This document shows, in pieces, positions 33,022 through 42,397 of a DNA stretch of 42,508 bases. Position 1 is the stretch's first letter, and every line of letters begins with the position of its first letter. This stretch comes from Pseudomonadota bacterium (GTDB lineage: Bacteria > Pseudomonadota > Gammaproteobacteria > Burkholderiales > Rhodocyclaceae): NCBI GenBank assembly GCA_029776255.1, contig JAKOTN010000002.1:1-42508 (forward strand), written 5' to 3'. The notes beneath the pieces were generated by a model. That model searched no databases. It was not told the origin of the DNA and saw only the letters and a program-made list of their open reading frames with translations. The position numbers and the translations under genes are program-made.

Positions 33022-33786
33022 ATGACCGCTGATTCCTCCGCTTTATCCGTCCGTCTGCTCAGCGTCGGCGATAGCGCCTGGACCGTCGAGTTCGGCTCGG
33101 ACATCGATCCGGCCATACACGGCCGGGTGCTCGGCTTCTGTAGCCTGCTCGATACCTTGTCCGGCGACGGCCGCCTGGAAGGTGTCGTCGAATGGGTGCC
33201 GACCTTCCGCTCGGTGACGGTCCACTTCAACCCGGAGCAGACCGACGCCATGGCCTTGCGCAACCTGCTCGGCGAACTGGCCGGCAAGAGTGGCATCCTG
33301 TCGGCGACCGGCTGCCGCTGGCACATCCCGGTCTGCTTTGACGCCGAGTGCGCGCCAGACCTGGCCGACGTGGCGGCGGCCAAGGGCATGACGCCGGAAG
33401 CGGTGGTGCAACTGCTTACCGATAGCGTGTTCTCGGTGTACATGCTCGGCTTCCTGCCCGGCTTTCCGTACCTGGGCGGCGTTCCCGAAGTGTTGGACAT
33501 GCCGCGCCTGGCCAGTCCGCGCAAGGTGGTTCCGGCCCGCTCGATCGCCATTGCCGGGCGCATGTGCGCCGCCTATCCCTGGGAAAGCCCGGGCGGCTGG
33601 CGTTTGCTCGGGCGCACGCCGATGCGCTTGTTCGATGCGGCCAATGCCCGCCGGCCGGCACTGCTGGCGCCGGGCGATCAGGTGGTCTGGGAAGCCATCG
33701 ACCGGGCAAGCCACGACGAACTTGAGCGCGAATGCGCCGCCGGTCATTTCGACCTGGCCCGACTGATGCGTGAAGGGGGATTCTGA
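33022..33786 (+). CDS. pxpB: 5-Oxoprolinase subunit PxpB (KipI-like)
   Basis: 254 residues with an N-terminal KipI domain and the diagnostic YMLGFLPGFPYLGGVPEVL, LASPRKVVPARSIAIAGRMC and YPWESPGGWRLLGRTP. PxpB with PxpA and PxpC hydrolyses 5-oxo-L-proline to L-glutamate using ATP. The stop overlaps the pxpC start by 1 base. Confidence 0.93.
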   Translation: MTADSSALSVRLLSVGDSAWTVEFGSDIDPAIHGRVLGFCSLLDTLSGDGRLEGVVEWVPTFRSVTVHFNPEQTDAMALRNLLGELAGKSGILSATGCRWHIPVCFDAECAPDLADVAAAKGMTPEAVVQLLTDSVFSVYMLGFLPGFPYLGGVPEVLDMPRLASPRKVVPARSIAIAGRMCAAYPWESPGGWRLLGRTPMRLFDAANARRPALLAPGDQVVWEAIDRASHDELERECAAGHFDLARLMREGGF

Positions 33787-34838
33787 TGAGCGCCCTCGTC
33801 GAAATCGTCGAAGCCGGCCTCGCCGTCACCATTCAGGACCGTGGTCGCTTCGGTTATCGCAATATGGGTGTGCCGGTGTCCGGTGCGCTCGATCCCTGCC
33901 TCATGACCGCTGCCAATGCCATGCTCGGCAATGATCCCGATGCAGCGGTCCTCGAAGTTTGTCTGGTCGGAGCATCGCTCAAGGCATTGTCCGGCACGGT
34001 TCGCATTGCGCTGGCCGGCGCGTTGACGGCCCAGGTGCTCAAACCCCGCGGCCGCGTACTCAAGGTTCAATCCTGGCAGACCGCCACGCTGTTCCCCGGT
34101 GATGTCGTGCGCATCGACGGCGTGGGACGCGGCGTGGCCTATGTCGGCATATCCGGCGGTTTCCAGGTGCCGATGCAACTGGGTAGCCGGTCGACCTATC
34201 CGCGGGCAAGAATCGGCGGTGTCGAGGGACGGGCACTGGCGGTCGGCGATCGCCTGCAATGCGATCCGCTGATCGGGAATCCGTGGTTGGAAGCTTGTGG
34301 AACGCTCCCCTGGCCGGTGGCGCCGGGGCCGATCCGGGTGCTCCCCGGGCCGCAGGACGATCATTTCACGCCCGAGGCTCTGGCCGCCTTGCTCGGCACC
34401 CCCTATCGCGTGACCCGCGACATGGACCGCATGGGTATTCGCCTCGACGGGGAGAAACTGACCCATAACGATCGGGGGGCGGAAATCGTCTCGGATGGCG
34501 TGGCGCCAGGGTCGATCCAGGTTCCGGCCAATGGTCGGCCCATCGTGCTGATGGCCGATTGCCAGACCTCAGGCGGTTATCCCAAGATCGCAACGGTCAT
34601 CCGCGCCGACCTGCCGCGACTGGCGCATGTCCGACCGAGGGACGAAGTGCATTTCGTCGCCGTCGATCATGCCCAGGCGGCTGCGGCGCTGCGCGAGCAG
34701 GCGCAACGGGTTGGCCGCTGGTGCGAGAGCCTCGGTACTTTTCGCCCGCCCGGCGTGGTCGACGAGGTCGCGCTTTACGAAGGAAACCTGATCAGCGGCG
34801 CCATTCGCGGCGACGAGCTGGCTTGGCATTCCGTATGA
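33786..34838 (+). CDS. pxpC: 5-Oxoprolinase subunit PxpC (KipA-like, biotin-dependent-carboxylase-type)
   Basis: 350 residues. GLAVTIQDRGRFGYRNMGVP at the N-terminus, YVGISGGFQVPMQLGSRSTY in the middle and SDGVAPGSIQVPANGRPIVL are the KipA/AHS2 blocks. It is the partner of PxpB. It ends in a 4-base overlap with the pxpA ATG. Confidence 0.93.
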   Translation: MSALVEIVEAGLAVTIQDRGRFGYRNMGVPVSGALDPCLMTAANAMLGNDPDAAVLEVCLVGASLKALSGTVRIALAGALTAQVLKPRGRVLKVQSWQTATLFPGDVVRIDGVGRGVAYVGISGGFQVPMQLGSRSTYPRARIGGVEGRALAVGDRLQCDPLIGNPWLEACGTLPWPVAPGPIRVLPGPQDDHFTPEALAALLGTPYRVTRDMDRMGIRLDGEKLTHNDRGAEIVSDGVAPGSIQVPANGRPIVLMADCQTSGGYPKIATVIRADLPRLAHVRPRDEVHFVAVDHAQAAAALREQAQRVGRWCESLGTFRPPGVVDEVALYEGNLISGAIRGDELAWHSV

Positions 34839-35635
34839 ACAAACCATTTCCGGAGAACAAAGTGTCCAGGAAAATCAACCTCAATGCCGATCTCGGCGAA
34901 AGCCACGGTGCCTGGGTCATGGGCAACGATGCCGACATGCTGCCCCTGGTTGGCTCGGCCAATCTGGCTTGTGGCTTCCATGGCGGGGACCCGCTGGTCA
35001 TGCGCCGGACCCTGCGACTGGCCAAGCGCAACGGCGTCAGTGTCGGCGCCCATCCGTCCTACCCCGACCTGCAAGGCTTCGGGCGCCGCCGCATGGCCAT
35101 GGCGCCGGCCGAACTGGAGGCGGCCATCCTCTACCAGATCGCCGCGCTGGATGGCATGGCACGGGTCGAGGGCTTGCGGGTGAGCCATGTCAAACCACAT
35201 GGTGCTCTGAACAACGCCGCCTGTGCCGATCGCGGTTTGGCCGACACGATCGTGCGGGCCATCCGGGCCTACGATCCGGCGCTGATCGTGCTCGCCCCGG
35301 CGCTGTCCGAACTGTGCGCGGCCGGCCATGCCGCCGGACAGCCCGTCGTCGAGGAAATCTTCGCCGACCGTGCCTACCTGGATGACGGGCAACTGGTGCC
35401 CCGCGGTCGCGCGGATGCGATGGTGCATGGCGCGGAAGCCAGCCACGCCCACGTCCGGCGCATGCTTGACGAGGGGGCCATCGTCAGCGTCAGCGGCAAG
35501 CGCCTGCCCTGCCGGATCGGCAGCATCTGCGTCCACGGCGACGGGGCGGAGGCCGTGGCGACCGCGCGCTATCTGCGCGAACGCCTGGCCGCGGAGGGTT
35601 GCACGCTGGTCGCCCTGACCGACCTGTGTGCCTGA
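34835..35635 (+). CDS. pxpA: 5-Oxoprolinase subunit PxpA (LamB/YcsF)
   Basis: 266 residues from ATG 34835 (ATGA overlap with pxpC). A GTG at 34862 has a far better RBS (CGGAG 7 bases upstream) and gives VSRKINLNADLGESHGAWV, closer to the usual family start, so it may be the real one. LACGFHGGDPLVMRRTL, VGAHPSYPDLQGFGRR and HVKPHGALNN are the LamB/YcsF signature. The last gene of the operon. Confidence 0.93.
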   Translation: MNKPFPENKVSRKINLNADLGESHGAWVMGNDADMLPLVGSANLACGFHGGDPLVMRRTLRLAKRNGVSVGAHPSYPDLQGFGRRRMAMAPAELEAAILYQIAALDGMARVEGLRVSHVKPHGALNNAACADRGLADTIVRAIRAYDPALIVLAPALSELCAAGHAAGQPVVEEIFADRAYLDDGQLVPRGRADAMVHGAEASHAHVRRMLDEGAIVSVSGKRLPCRIGSICVHGDGAEAVATARYLRERLAAEGCTLVALTDLCA

Positions 35636-35810
35636 GGGAGGTGCGTGATGGTTACCACTGAAGTCCTCCCGCTCTGCCGCCGTGGAAGCCGGAACCGGCG
35701 CCGAGGCAATCTGGCCAACGAGGTTCATGCCCGGCCTTTTTTTTCCGCGCATCGCCGCGCCGGCAAGGGCGATCTCAATATCCGGTCAAGCCACCGTGCC
35801 GGATTCTAGC
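35636..35810 (+). other. Intergenic stretch with weak terminator-like sequence
   Basis: Contains a small hairpin (gccgg-aa-ccggc near 35689) and an eight-T run at 35736-35743 preceded by ggcc. It may end the pxp operon. No gene is seen. Confidence 0.3.
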
Positions 35811-36476
35811 GGTATCTCGCCGCGGGTTTTACGCTTGGTTGAAACGGCCACCTTGCCGACGAGCACAGGAGAACGAACGGTTGCGCGTGGAGATTCGAGC
35901 GGCGCACAACAAAACGTGCCGTGCCTACGGCGCCAAGCGCCTGCGAGAGGAACTGGCCGAAGAAGGAATCAAGGCGGGTCGAGACTTGTTGAATCAAGAG
36001 TTAAAACCCAGCAAGCCCAATGAAATGTGGGTCATTGGCGTCACTGCATTTCAACGGACGAAGGCTGGCTCTATCTGGCGGGCATCAAAGATGCATTCAC
36101 CCGCGAGATCGTCGGCTACGCCATGGGATCACGCATGACGCAGGATCTAGTCAGTCAAGCCCTCCTGTGGAAAGCCGGCGAAATGAAAACATCCGGAAGC
36201 TGGATTAAGCAAGCTGGTTGAACAATTCAAACCGCGGCCCTCCTCCATGTCAAGGCGAGGCAATTGCGATGACAATGCGCCGATGGAAAGCTTCCGAGGC
36301 AGCTTGAAGAACGAGCAGGTATCCCCCACCGATATGGCGCCCGACTTGAGGCGGAAGCGTTGAGTCGGGAACATATCGAAATCTTATACAATCGCCAGCG
36401 GCGCCACTCGTGCCTTGGCAATGTGTCGCCGGCCGTGTTTGCACAAAATTTCCGCAGACAAGCGGCTGGCATTTGA
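35811..36476 (+). pseudogene. IS3-family OrfB (DDE) transposase remnant
   Basis: Pieces of an IS3 OrfB in order: VSRRGFYAWLKRPP and AYGAKRLREELAEEGI (35811-35980), then in another frame TDEGWLYLAGIKDAF and VGYAMGSRMTQDLVSQAL, then SMSRRGNCDDNAPMESF, and finally SRLGNVSPAVFAQNF-like residues up to the TGA at 36474-36476. Two internal deletions and frame changes remove much of the core, including the second catalytic Asp segment. It is inactive. Confidence 0.8.
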
Positions 36477-36483
36477 GTGAGGC

Positions 36484-36684
36484 GTGTCTACGGTTGTCAG
36501 GAAGGGTCATTCGATTACCGACGCTTTCACCGAGTCATTCAACGCCAAGATCCGGAAGGCGTGCCAGGAAGGGAATGGCTACAGCTTCGAGGTTCCGCGG
36601 GCCAAGATGCTCTTCACGGATGCGTTACAGAGAAAAGCACGACGGATCGGGCAAGGGGAGGCGAAACGTCGGCCCAAGTCATGA
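36484..36684 (+). pseudogene. Transposase C-terminal fragment (ISL3-like, uncertain)
   Basis: The 66-residue ORF includes ITDAFTESFNAKIRKACQEG and YSFEVPRAKMLFTDAL, resembling the end of ISL3-type DDE transposases. No start, no upstream domain. The family call is tentative. The 250 bases that follow hold no gene I can support. Confidence 0.45.
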
Positions 36685-36936
36685 GCTTGTGGGCACCCGG
36701 ATGTATTTCTGCCTCAGTCGAACCGCGACCGAAGAGCCGCGATACGTTGTCTGGCACGCGGCCAGGGAAGTGACGCTCGGAACCGACCTGTCCACCTTAC
36801 TGGCCGAAATCGACCACTGGCCGGTGAGGCTAACTCCGGGTCTGAACACCGAAAAATCCGAAGCCCCGTTTTTTTGTACCATGGAAGGTCAAAATCCCCC
36901 TCCGCACCCTTGGTGTTCGCTATCCGGAAAAGAGAG

Positions 36937-38361
36937 ATGCTGAAAAATTTCACGACGGATGCCGACCGAATCTGTCGGCGAGCAAGGGAGACATTGCTGG
37001 CCGAATTCGCCGACCTTTCCGAAGGCGTGCTGATCGTCGATCGCGACGCGCGCATCGTCTGGATGAACCACAGCTATCCCAAACGCCTGGGACTGTCCGA
37101 AACCGCCGCGGTAATCGGCCTGCCGGTCGAGGAGGTGATTCCCAACAGCCTGATGCGCGAAGTGGTCAACACCGGCAAGCCGATCATGCTCGACATCATG
37201 GATTTCGGCAACGACTCGTTCGTGGTGATGCGTTTGCCAATCCGCGACGAGGCCGGCGACATCATCGGCGCGGTCGGCATGATGATTTTCGACAATCCAC
37301 GCCAATTGGCGCCGCTGGTTTCGCGGTTCAATCAATTGCGAGTCGAACTGGCCGATACCAAGCGCAAGCTCGACGAAGCCCGACGCAGCAAATACACCCT
37401 GGCCAGCCTGGTCGGCGGCAGTCAGCGCTCGATGGCCGTGAAGGACAAGGCTCGACGCGCGGCGCGCGCGAGTTCGCCGGTATTGATCCTCGGCGAAACC
37501 GGCACCGGCAAGGAACTGCTGGCGCACGCCATCCACGCCGCCAGCCCGCGAGCGACGGGGCCATTCGTCGCGGTCAATATCGCCGCCATTCCCGAAACAC
37601 TCCTGGAAACCGAATTTTTCGGGGTCGCGCCCGGTGCTTATACCGGCGCCGACCGCAAGGGCCGCAAGGGAAAATTCGAGCTGGCCGACGGCGGCACCTT
37701 GTTTCTCGACGAAATCGGCGATATGTCGCCCCCGCTGCAAGCCAAGCTGTTGCGCGCCTTGCAGGAAAAGGAGATCGAACCGGTCGGTTCGAACCAGTTG
37801 CTCACCGTCAACGTGCATGTCATCGCCGCCACCAGCCGCCAACTGCAACAGGAAGTCGAGGCCGGGCGCTTCCGCGCCGACCTGTTTTACCGCCTGAATG
37901 TGATCACTCTCGACGTGCCGCCGCTGCGCGAGCGACTGGAAGACCTGCCGTCGATCGCCGAAGCGCTCACCGATTCGCTGGCCCGCCAACTCGGTGAACC
38001 GCCACGCAGCCTGTCGGACGCCGCGCTGGCCTATCTGGCGCGGCACGCCTGGCCCGGCAACGTTCGCGAACTCGCCAACGTTCTGGAAAGAGCCTTGCTG
38101 ATGTCGGACGCGGATTCGCTGGACGCGGAGGATATCGAACGGGTGCTGCCGCATGTCGCGACGCCGGCACCGCCGGCGCGGCCGTCAAACACTCAGACCT
38201 TGCAGGAAATCCTCCAGCGGAGCGAACGCGACGCCATCCTCGCCGCGATCGGCGCGGCGCAGGGCAACAAAACCCAGGCCGCGCGCAGTCTGGGAATTTC
38301 GCGCGCCTCGCTTTACGAAAAAATCGCCGCCATGGGTATCGATTCCCGTGCCGGCCAGTGA
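36937..38361 (+). CDS. Sigma-54-dependent transcriptional activator (PAS-AAA-Fis)
   Basis: 474 residues from ATG 36937 (AGAGAG upstream). N-terminal PAS-like sensor (LSEGVLIVDRDARIVWMNHS, 20-130), AAA+ domain with Walker A GETGTGKE, GAYTGA (variant of GAFTGA that contacts sigma-54), Walker B GGTLFLDEIGD and RLNVITLDVPPLRER. A C-terminal Fis helix-turn-helix (NKTQAARSLGISRASLYEKI) follows. It most likely drives the permease gene 150 bases downstream, whose promoter is of the -24/-12 kind. The organisation resembles sigma-54 control of hydroxybutyrate-type acid uptake in Pseudomonas, which supports a short-chain (hydroxy)acid as signal (inference). Confidence 0.92.
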   Translation: MLKNFTTDADRICRRARETLLAEFADLSEGVLIVDRDARIVWMNHSYPKRLGLSETAAVIGLPVEEVIPNSLMREVVNTGKPIMLDIMDFGNDSFVVMRLPIRDEAGDIIGAVGMMIFDNPRQLAPLVSRFNQLRVELADTKRKLDEARRSKYTLASLVGGSQRSMAVKDKARRAARASSPVLILGETGTGKELLAHAIHAASPRATGPFVAVNIAAIPETLLETEFFGVAPGAYTGADRKGRKGKFELADGGTLFLDEIGDMSPPLQAKLLRALQEKEIEPVGSNQLLTVNVHVIAATSRQLQQEVEAGRFRADLFYRLNVITLDVPPLRERLEDLPSIAEALTDSLARQLGEPPRSLSDAALAYLARHAWPGNVRELANVLERALLMSDADSLDAEDIERVLPHVATPAPPARPSNTQTLQEILQRSERDAILAAIGAAQGNKTQAARSLGISRASLYEKIAAMGIDSRAGQ

Positions 38362-38364
38362 GAA

Positions 38365-38386
38365 AGTGTCTGCCCCAGCAGACACT
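38365..38386. promoter_or_regulatory. Perfect palindrome, candidate activator binding site
   Basis: agtgtctgc-ccca-gcagacact, 9-base arms, just after the activator stop and about 83 bases upstream of the -24 element, a usual place for sigma-54 enhancer sites. A half-site-like cgacactt occurs 6 bases further on. It has no T-run, so it is less likely a terminator. Confidence 0.6.
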
Positions 38387-38456
38387 TCGGGCGACACTTG
38401 ACGCGCGAACGTCGCCGATGCGAAACAATTTCACGAATAATCAACATCCCCTCGCC

Positions 38457-38473
38457 TGGCACGACTCGTGCTT
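38457..38473 (+). promoter_or_regulatory. Sigma-54 (-24/-12) promoter
   Basis: TGGCACGACTCGTGCTT: the GG and GC elements are 10 bases apart and the -24 box is a perfect TGGCACG. It lies 56 bases before the permease ATG. Confidence 0.85.
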
Positions 38474-38512
38474 CGCATTGCGCACGACTATCAACCACCG
38501 GAGATGCCGAAA

Positions 38513-39913
38513 ATGAGCTTTCTGATCGTTCTTGCCTCGCTGTGCTTTTTGATGTTCGTCGCCTACCGCGGCTACAGCGTCATCCTTTTCGCCCCGGTCG
38601 CCGCGCTGGGCGCGGTGCTGCTCACCGACCCGACACTGGTCGCACCAATGTTTACCGGCTTGTTCATGGACAAGATGGTCGGTTTCGTCAAAAACTATTT
38701 TCCAGTCTTCCTGCTGGGCGCCATTTTCGGCAAAGTCATTGAGCTGTCTGGCTTTTCCAAGTCCATCGTCTCATCGGTGATCAAGCTGGTCGGCGCCGAA
38801 CGCGCGATGCTGTCGATCGTGCTGGTCTGCGCCGTGCTGACCTACGGCGGCGTCTCCTTGTTCGTGGTCGTCTTCGCGGTCTATCCTTTCGCCGCGGAAA
38901 TGTTCCGCCAGGGCGGCATCCCGAAACGCCTGATTCCGGGAACGATCGCCCTCGGCGCCTTTTCCTTCACCATGGATTCGCTGCCGGGAACGCCGCAAAT
39001 TCAGAATGTCATTCCCACCACGTTCTTCAAAACCAATATCTACGCCGCACCGTGGCTGGGCGTGATCGGCACCCTGTTCATCTTTGTGATCGGCATGATG
39101 TATCTCGAATCGCGCCGCCGCAGCGCCCTGAAGGCCGGCGAGGGGTACGGCAGCAACCTGGTCAACGAACCGGAGCCGTTCGACGACACCGAAAAATTGG
39201 CCAATCCGATCATCGCCATCCTGCCGCTGGTGCTGGTCGGCGTGACCAACAAACTATTCACCGACCTGATCCCCGGCATCTACGGCAAGAGCCATTCCTT
39301 CATTCCGGCGGTGATCGGCAAGGCCGCGCCAGTGGTGCAGGAAGTGTCCAAGATCGCCGCCATCTGGGCCGTCGAGGGCGCCTTGCTGGTCGGCATTCTG
39401 ACGGTGCTGCTCTTCGCCTGGAAAACCGTGGCCACCCGCTTCGCCGAAGGCACCAAGGCCGCGGTTGGCGGCGCGTTGCTGGCGTCGATGAACACCGCCT
39501 CCGAATACGGTTTTGGCGCGGTGATCGCCGCCCTGCCCGGCTTCCTGGTCGTCGCCGAGGCGCTCAAGGCCATTCCCAACCCGTTGATCAACGAGGCGAT
39601 CACCGTCACCACCCTGGCGGGGATCACCGGATCGGCCTCCGGCGGCATGGGCATCGCCCTGGCGGCGATGTCGGAAACCTTCATTCACGCCGCCGAACTG
39701 GCCAACATTCCTCTTGAAGTGCTGCACCGCGTGGCGTCGATGGCCAGCGGCGGCATGGACACCCTGCCGCACAATGGCGCGGTGATCACCTTGCTGGCGG
39801 TCACCGGCCTGACGCACAAAGTGTCGTACCGCGACATTTTCGCGATTACCGTCATCAAGACGACGGCCGTGTTCGTGATCATCGCCAGCTACTACCTGAC
39901 CGGTATCGTCTGA
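38513..39913 (+). CDS. GntP-family permease
   Basis: 466 residues from ATG 38513, with CGGAG 9 bases upstream; an ATG at 38504 directly abuts that site. About twelve membrane segments with GntP features (FGKVIELSGFSKSIVSSVIK, VVFAVYPFAAEMFRQGGIPK, MASGGMDTLPHNGAVITLLA). GntP carriers take up gluconate and, in some relatives, hydroxyacids such as 3-hydroxybutyrate. It is followed 39 bases later by a CoA-transferase, suggesting import then activation of the same acid. Confidence 0.88.
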   Translation: MSFLIVLASLCFLMFVAYRGYSVILFAPVAALGAVLLTDPTLVAPMFTGLFMDKMVGFVKNYFPVFLLGAIFGKVIELSGFSKSIVSSVIKLVGAERAMLSIVLVCAVLTYGGVSLFVVVFAVYPFAAEMFRQGGIPKRLIPGTIALGAFSFTMDSLPGTPQIQNVIPTTFFKTNIYAAPWLGVIGTLFIFVIGMMYLESRRRSALKAGEGYGSNLVNEPEPFDDTEKLANPIIAILPLVLVGVTNKLFTDLIPGIYGKSHSFIPAVIGKAAPVVQEVSKIAAIWAVEGALLVGILTVLLFAWKTVATRFAEGTKAAVGGALLASMNTASEYGFGAVIAALPGFLVVAEALKAIPNPLINEAITVTTLAGITGSASGGMGIALAAMSETFIHAAELANIPLEVLHRVASMASGGMDTLPHNGAVITLLAVTGLTHKVSYRDIFAITVIKTTAVFVIIASYYLTGIV

Positions 39914-39952
39914 CCCGCGGTCCAAATACCCTCCCGAAAGAAAGGAGTGAGC

Positions 39953-41965
39953 ATGCCCATTTCCCGTCATCCGCTGGCGCGGTCGTTACGCACCTCCGAC
40001 ACCGGCAAGATCGTCTCCTCGGAAGAGGCCGTGCGACTGATTCGCGATGGGGACACCATCGCCACCGGCGGTTTCGTCGGCATCGGTTTTCCCGAGAACA
40101 TTGCCGTCGCCCTTGAAAAACGCTACCTGGAAAGCGAGGGCGACGAATTGCAGGGGCTTGGCCGGCCGCGCAACCTGACGCTGATCTACGCCGGCGGACA
40201 GGGAGACGGCAAGGGACGCGGACTGAACCACCTGGGCCACGATGGTCTGGTCGGTCGGGTCATCGGCGGACACTGGGGACTGGTGCCGACCTTGCAGCAT
40301 CTGGCGGTTTCAAACCGCATCGAAGCCTACAACCTGCCACAGGGCGTGATTAGTCACCTGTTCCGCGACATCGCCGCCGGCAAACCGGGAACGCTGACCC
40401 GCGTCGGGCTTGGCACCTTCGTCGATCCGCGTCTTGGCGGCGGCAAGCTCAACGAGCGAACCACCGTCGATCTGGTGCGCGTCATCGAAATCGACGGCGA
40501 GGAATACCTGTTCTACAAGGCCCTCCCGATCCACATCGGCATCATTCGCGGCACCACCGCCGACCCGGACGGCAATATCACCATGGAGAAGGAAGCCCTG
40601 ACCCTGGAAGCGCAAGCCATCGCCATGGCCGCGCACAACTCCGGCGGCATCGTCATCGCCCAGGTCGAACGCATCGCCGAACGCGGCACGCTCAACTCGC
40701 GGCAAGTGAAAATTCCCGGATTGCTGGTCAACTGCATCGTCGTCGCCGAAAAACCCGAATACCACATGCAGACCTTCATCGAGCAGTACAACCCGGCTTT
40801 CGCCGGCGAACTGCGGGTACCGATGTCGGCCGTCGCGCCGATGACGATGAGCGAGCGGAAAATCATCGCCCGGCGAGCGGCACTCGAACTGAAGGCCAAC
40901 GCGGTGGTCAATCTGGGCATCGGCATGCCCGAAGGCATCGCCGCCGTCGCCGCCGAAGAAAAAATCATCGACCTGATCACGCTGACCGCCGAACCCGGCG
41001 TCGTCGGCGGCATTCCAGCCGGTGGCCTGAACTTCGGCGCGGCGGTCAACGCGCAGGCGATCATCGACCAGCCCAGCCAGTTCGATTTCTACGATGGCGG
41101 TGGCCTGGACATCGCCTTCCTCGGTCTGGCGCAAGCCGACCGCGAGGGCAATCTCAACGTTTCAAAATTCGGTCCGCGGCTGGCCGGCGCCGGCGGCTTC
41201 ATCAACATCAGCCAGAACGCCAAGAAGGTGGTGTTCGTCGGCACCTTCACCGCCGGCAATCTCGACATCGCGATCAACGCCGGCAAGCTGCACATCGCCA
41301 GCGACGGGCACGCCCACAAATTCGTCGAGCACGTCGAGCATCGCACCTTCAGCGGTCCGGAAGCCAAGCGCCGCGGCACGCCGGTTCTCTATATCACCGA
41401 ACGTTGCGTATTCCGCCTTGGCGACGCCGGACTCGAATTGATCGAAGTCGCGCCCGGCATCGACATCGAGCGCGACATCGTGCCGCACATGGCCTTCCGG
41501 CCGATCATGGGCCAACCGCCGGCGCTGATGGACTCAAGAATCTTCGTCGACGAGCCGATGAACCTGCGCCCCGATCTGCTGGAGATTCCGCTCGCGCAAC
41601 GGCTGAGCTACGACCCGGCCGGCAACCTGCTGTTCGTCAATTTCGAAGGTCTGTCGGTGCGCTCGGAAGCCGACATCGAGCGGCTGCGCGCCGCCGTCGA
41701 GGAAAAACTGGCGCCCATCGGACGCAAGGTCTACGCGGTGATCAACTACGACCGTTTCAGCATCACCCCCGAACTGGCCGACGACTACGTCGGCATGGTG
41801 AAAGGCTTGATGGAACGTCATTACCTGGACGTCACGCGTTACACCTCCAGCACTTTCGGGCGCCTGAAGCTCGGCGAAGCCTTGTCGCGCGGCGATATCG
41901 CCCCGCAGGTCTATGCCGACGCCGGCGAAGCGCATGCCAATCTGAACGCCAGCACCCAACCCTGA
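39953..41965 (+). CDS. YdiF/Pct-type acetate/propionate CoA-transferase with C-terminal extension
   Basis: 670 residues from ATG 39953 (AGGAG 5 bases upstream). Both CoA-transferase halves are in one chain: [20 protein letters not shown] and [20 protein letters not shown]. The catalytic Glu lies in [15 protein letters not shown]. Pct/YdiF enzymes are about 520-540 residues; here about 130 extra residues follow ([45 protein letters not shown]). The enzyme should exchange CoA between acyl-CoA and acetate, propionate or hydroxyacids. It is probably co-transcribed with the permease. Confidence 0.9.
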   Translation: MPISRHPLARSLRTSDTGKIVSSEEAVRLIRDGDTIATGGFVGIGFPENIAVALEKRYLESEGDELQGLGRPRNLTLIYAGGQGDGKGRGLNHLGHDGLVGRVIGGHWGLVPTLQHLAVSNRIEAYNLPQGVISHLFRDIAAGKPGTLTRVGLGTFVDPRLGGGKLNERTTVDLVRVIEIDGEEYLFYKALPIHIGIIRGTTADPDGNITMEKEALTLEAQAIAMAAHNSGGIVIAQVERIAERGTLNSRQVKIPGLLVNCIVVAEKPEYHMQTFIEQYNPAFAGELRVPMSAVAPMTMSERKIIARRAALELKANAVVNLGIGMPEGIAAVAAEEKIIDLITLTAEPGVVGGIPAGGLNFGAAVNAQAIIDQPSQFDFYDGGGLDIAFLGLAQADREGNLNVSKFGPRLAGAGGFINISQNAKKVVFVGTFTAGNLDIAINAGKLHIASDGHAHKFVEHVEHRTFSGPEAKRRGTPVLYITERCVFRLGDAGLELIEVAPGIDIERDIVPHMAFRPIMGQPPALMDSRIFVDEPMNLRPDLLEIPLAQRLSYDPAGNLLFVNFEGLSVRSEADIERLRAAVEEKLAPIGRKVYAVINYDRFSITPELADDYVGMVKGLMERHYLDVTRYTSSTFGRLKLGEALSRGDIAPQVYADAGEAHANLNASTQP

Positions 41966-41976
41966 CCCTCAAGGAC

Positions 41977-42002
41977 CCGGTGGCGGCATCGACCGCCACC
42001 GG
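41977..42002. repeat. GC-rich hairpin after the CoA-transferase
   Basis: Perfect 10-bp stem ccggtggcgg / ccgccaccgg with a 6-base loop, 12 bases after the stop. There is no T-run, so termination would be Rho-assisted at best. Confidence 0.5.
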
Positions 42003-42019
42003 AACACGCGAGCGGCAGA

Positions 42020-42045
42020 TGGAGTTGCCCCTTTTCGGTGGACAC
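42020..42045 (+). mobile_element. Left end of an IS3-family element
   Basis: tggagttgccccttttcggt begins 29 bases before the orfA RBS region and resembles IS3-group inverted repeats (TG start, gcccctttt core). The right end is outside the window, so the element spans 42020 to beyond 42508. Confidence 0.6.
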
Positions 42046-42073
42046 CTGATGCTTACGCAACAAGGAGTCCAAG

Positions 42074-42397
42074 ATGCCGAAAAGCAGACCACCGTACCCG
42101 GCGGAATTTCGCCAACAGATCGTCGAACTGGCCGAGGCCGGCCGAAGCCCGCAAGAGTTGCCTCGGGAGTTCGGGCCGACCAGCCAGACCATTGTCAATT
42201 GGCTGGCGCAAGCAGCCCGCGACGCCGGCAAGCCCTTGCCTGGCAAGGAGGGCTTGAGCAGTACCGAGCGGGCTGAACTGGCCAAGCTGCGCCGGGAGAA
42301 CCGGCAGCTGAAGATGGAGCGCGACATCTTGGCAAAGGCTACGGCCTGGTTCGCCAGAAGGAGCGAAGGTTCCACCTCGAACTCTTCGAACTCGTGA
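42074..42397 (+). CDS. IS3-family transposase OrfA
   Basis: 107 residues with AAGGAG before the ATG. The helix-turn-helix (YPAEFRQQIVELAEAGRSPQ, TSQTIVNWLAQA) and leucine-zipper-like tail (ELAKLRRENRQLKMERDILA) are typical. It overlaps OrfB in the -1 frame; a slip at GCA-AAG-G (42332-42338) would give the OrfAB fusion. Confidence 0.9.
   Translation: MPKSRPPYPAEFRQQIVELAEAGRSPQELPREFGPTSQTIVNWLAQAARDAGKPLPGKEGLSSTERAELAKLRRENRQLKMERDILAKATAWFARRSEGSTSNSSNS

Noticed and set aside
38365-38386. Rho-independent terminator after the sigma-54 activator
   Set aside because: The hairpin is not followed by a T-run, and its distance from the -24 box suits an activator site better.
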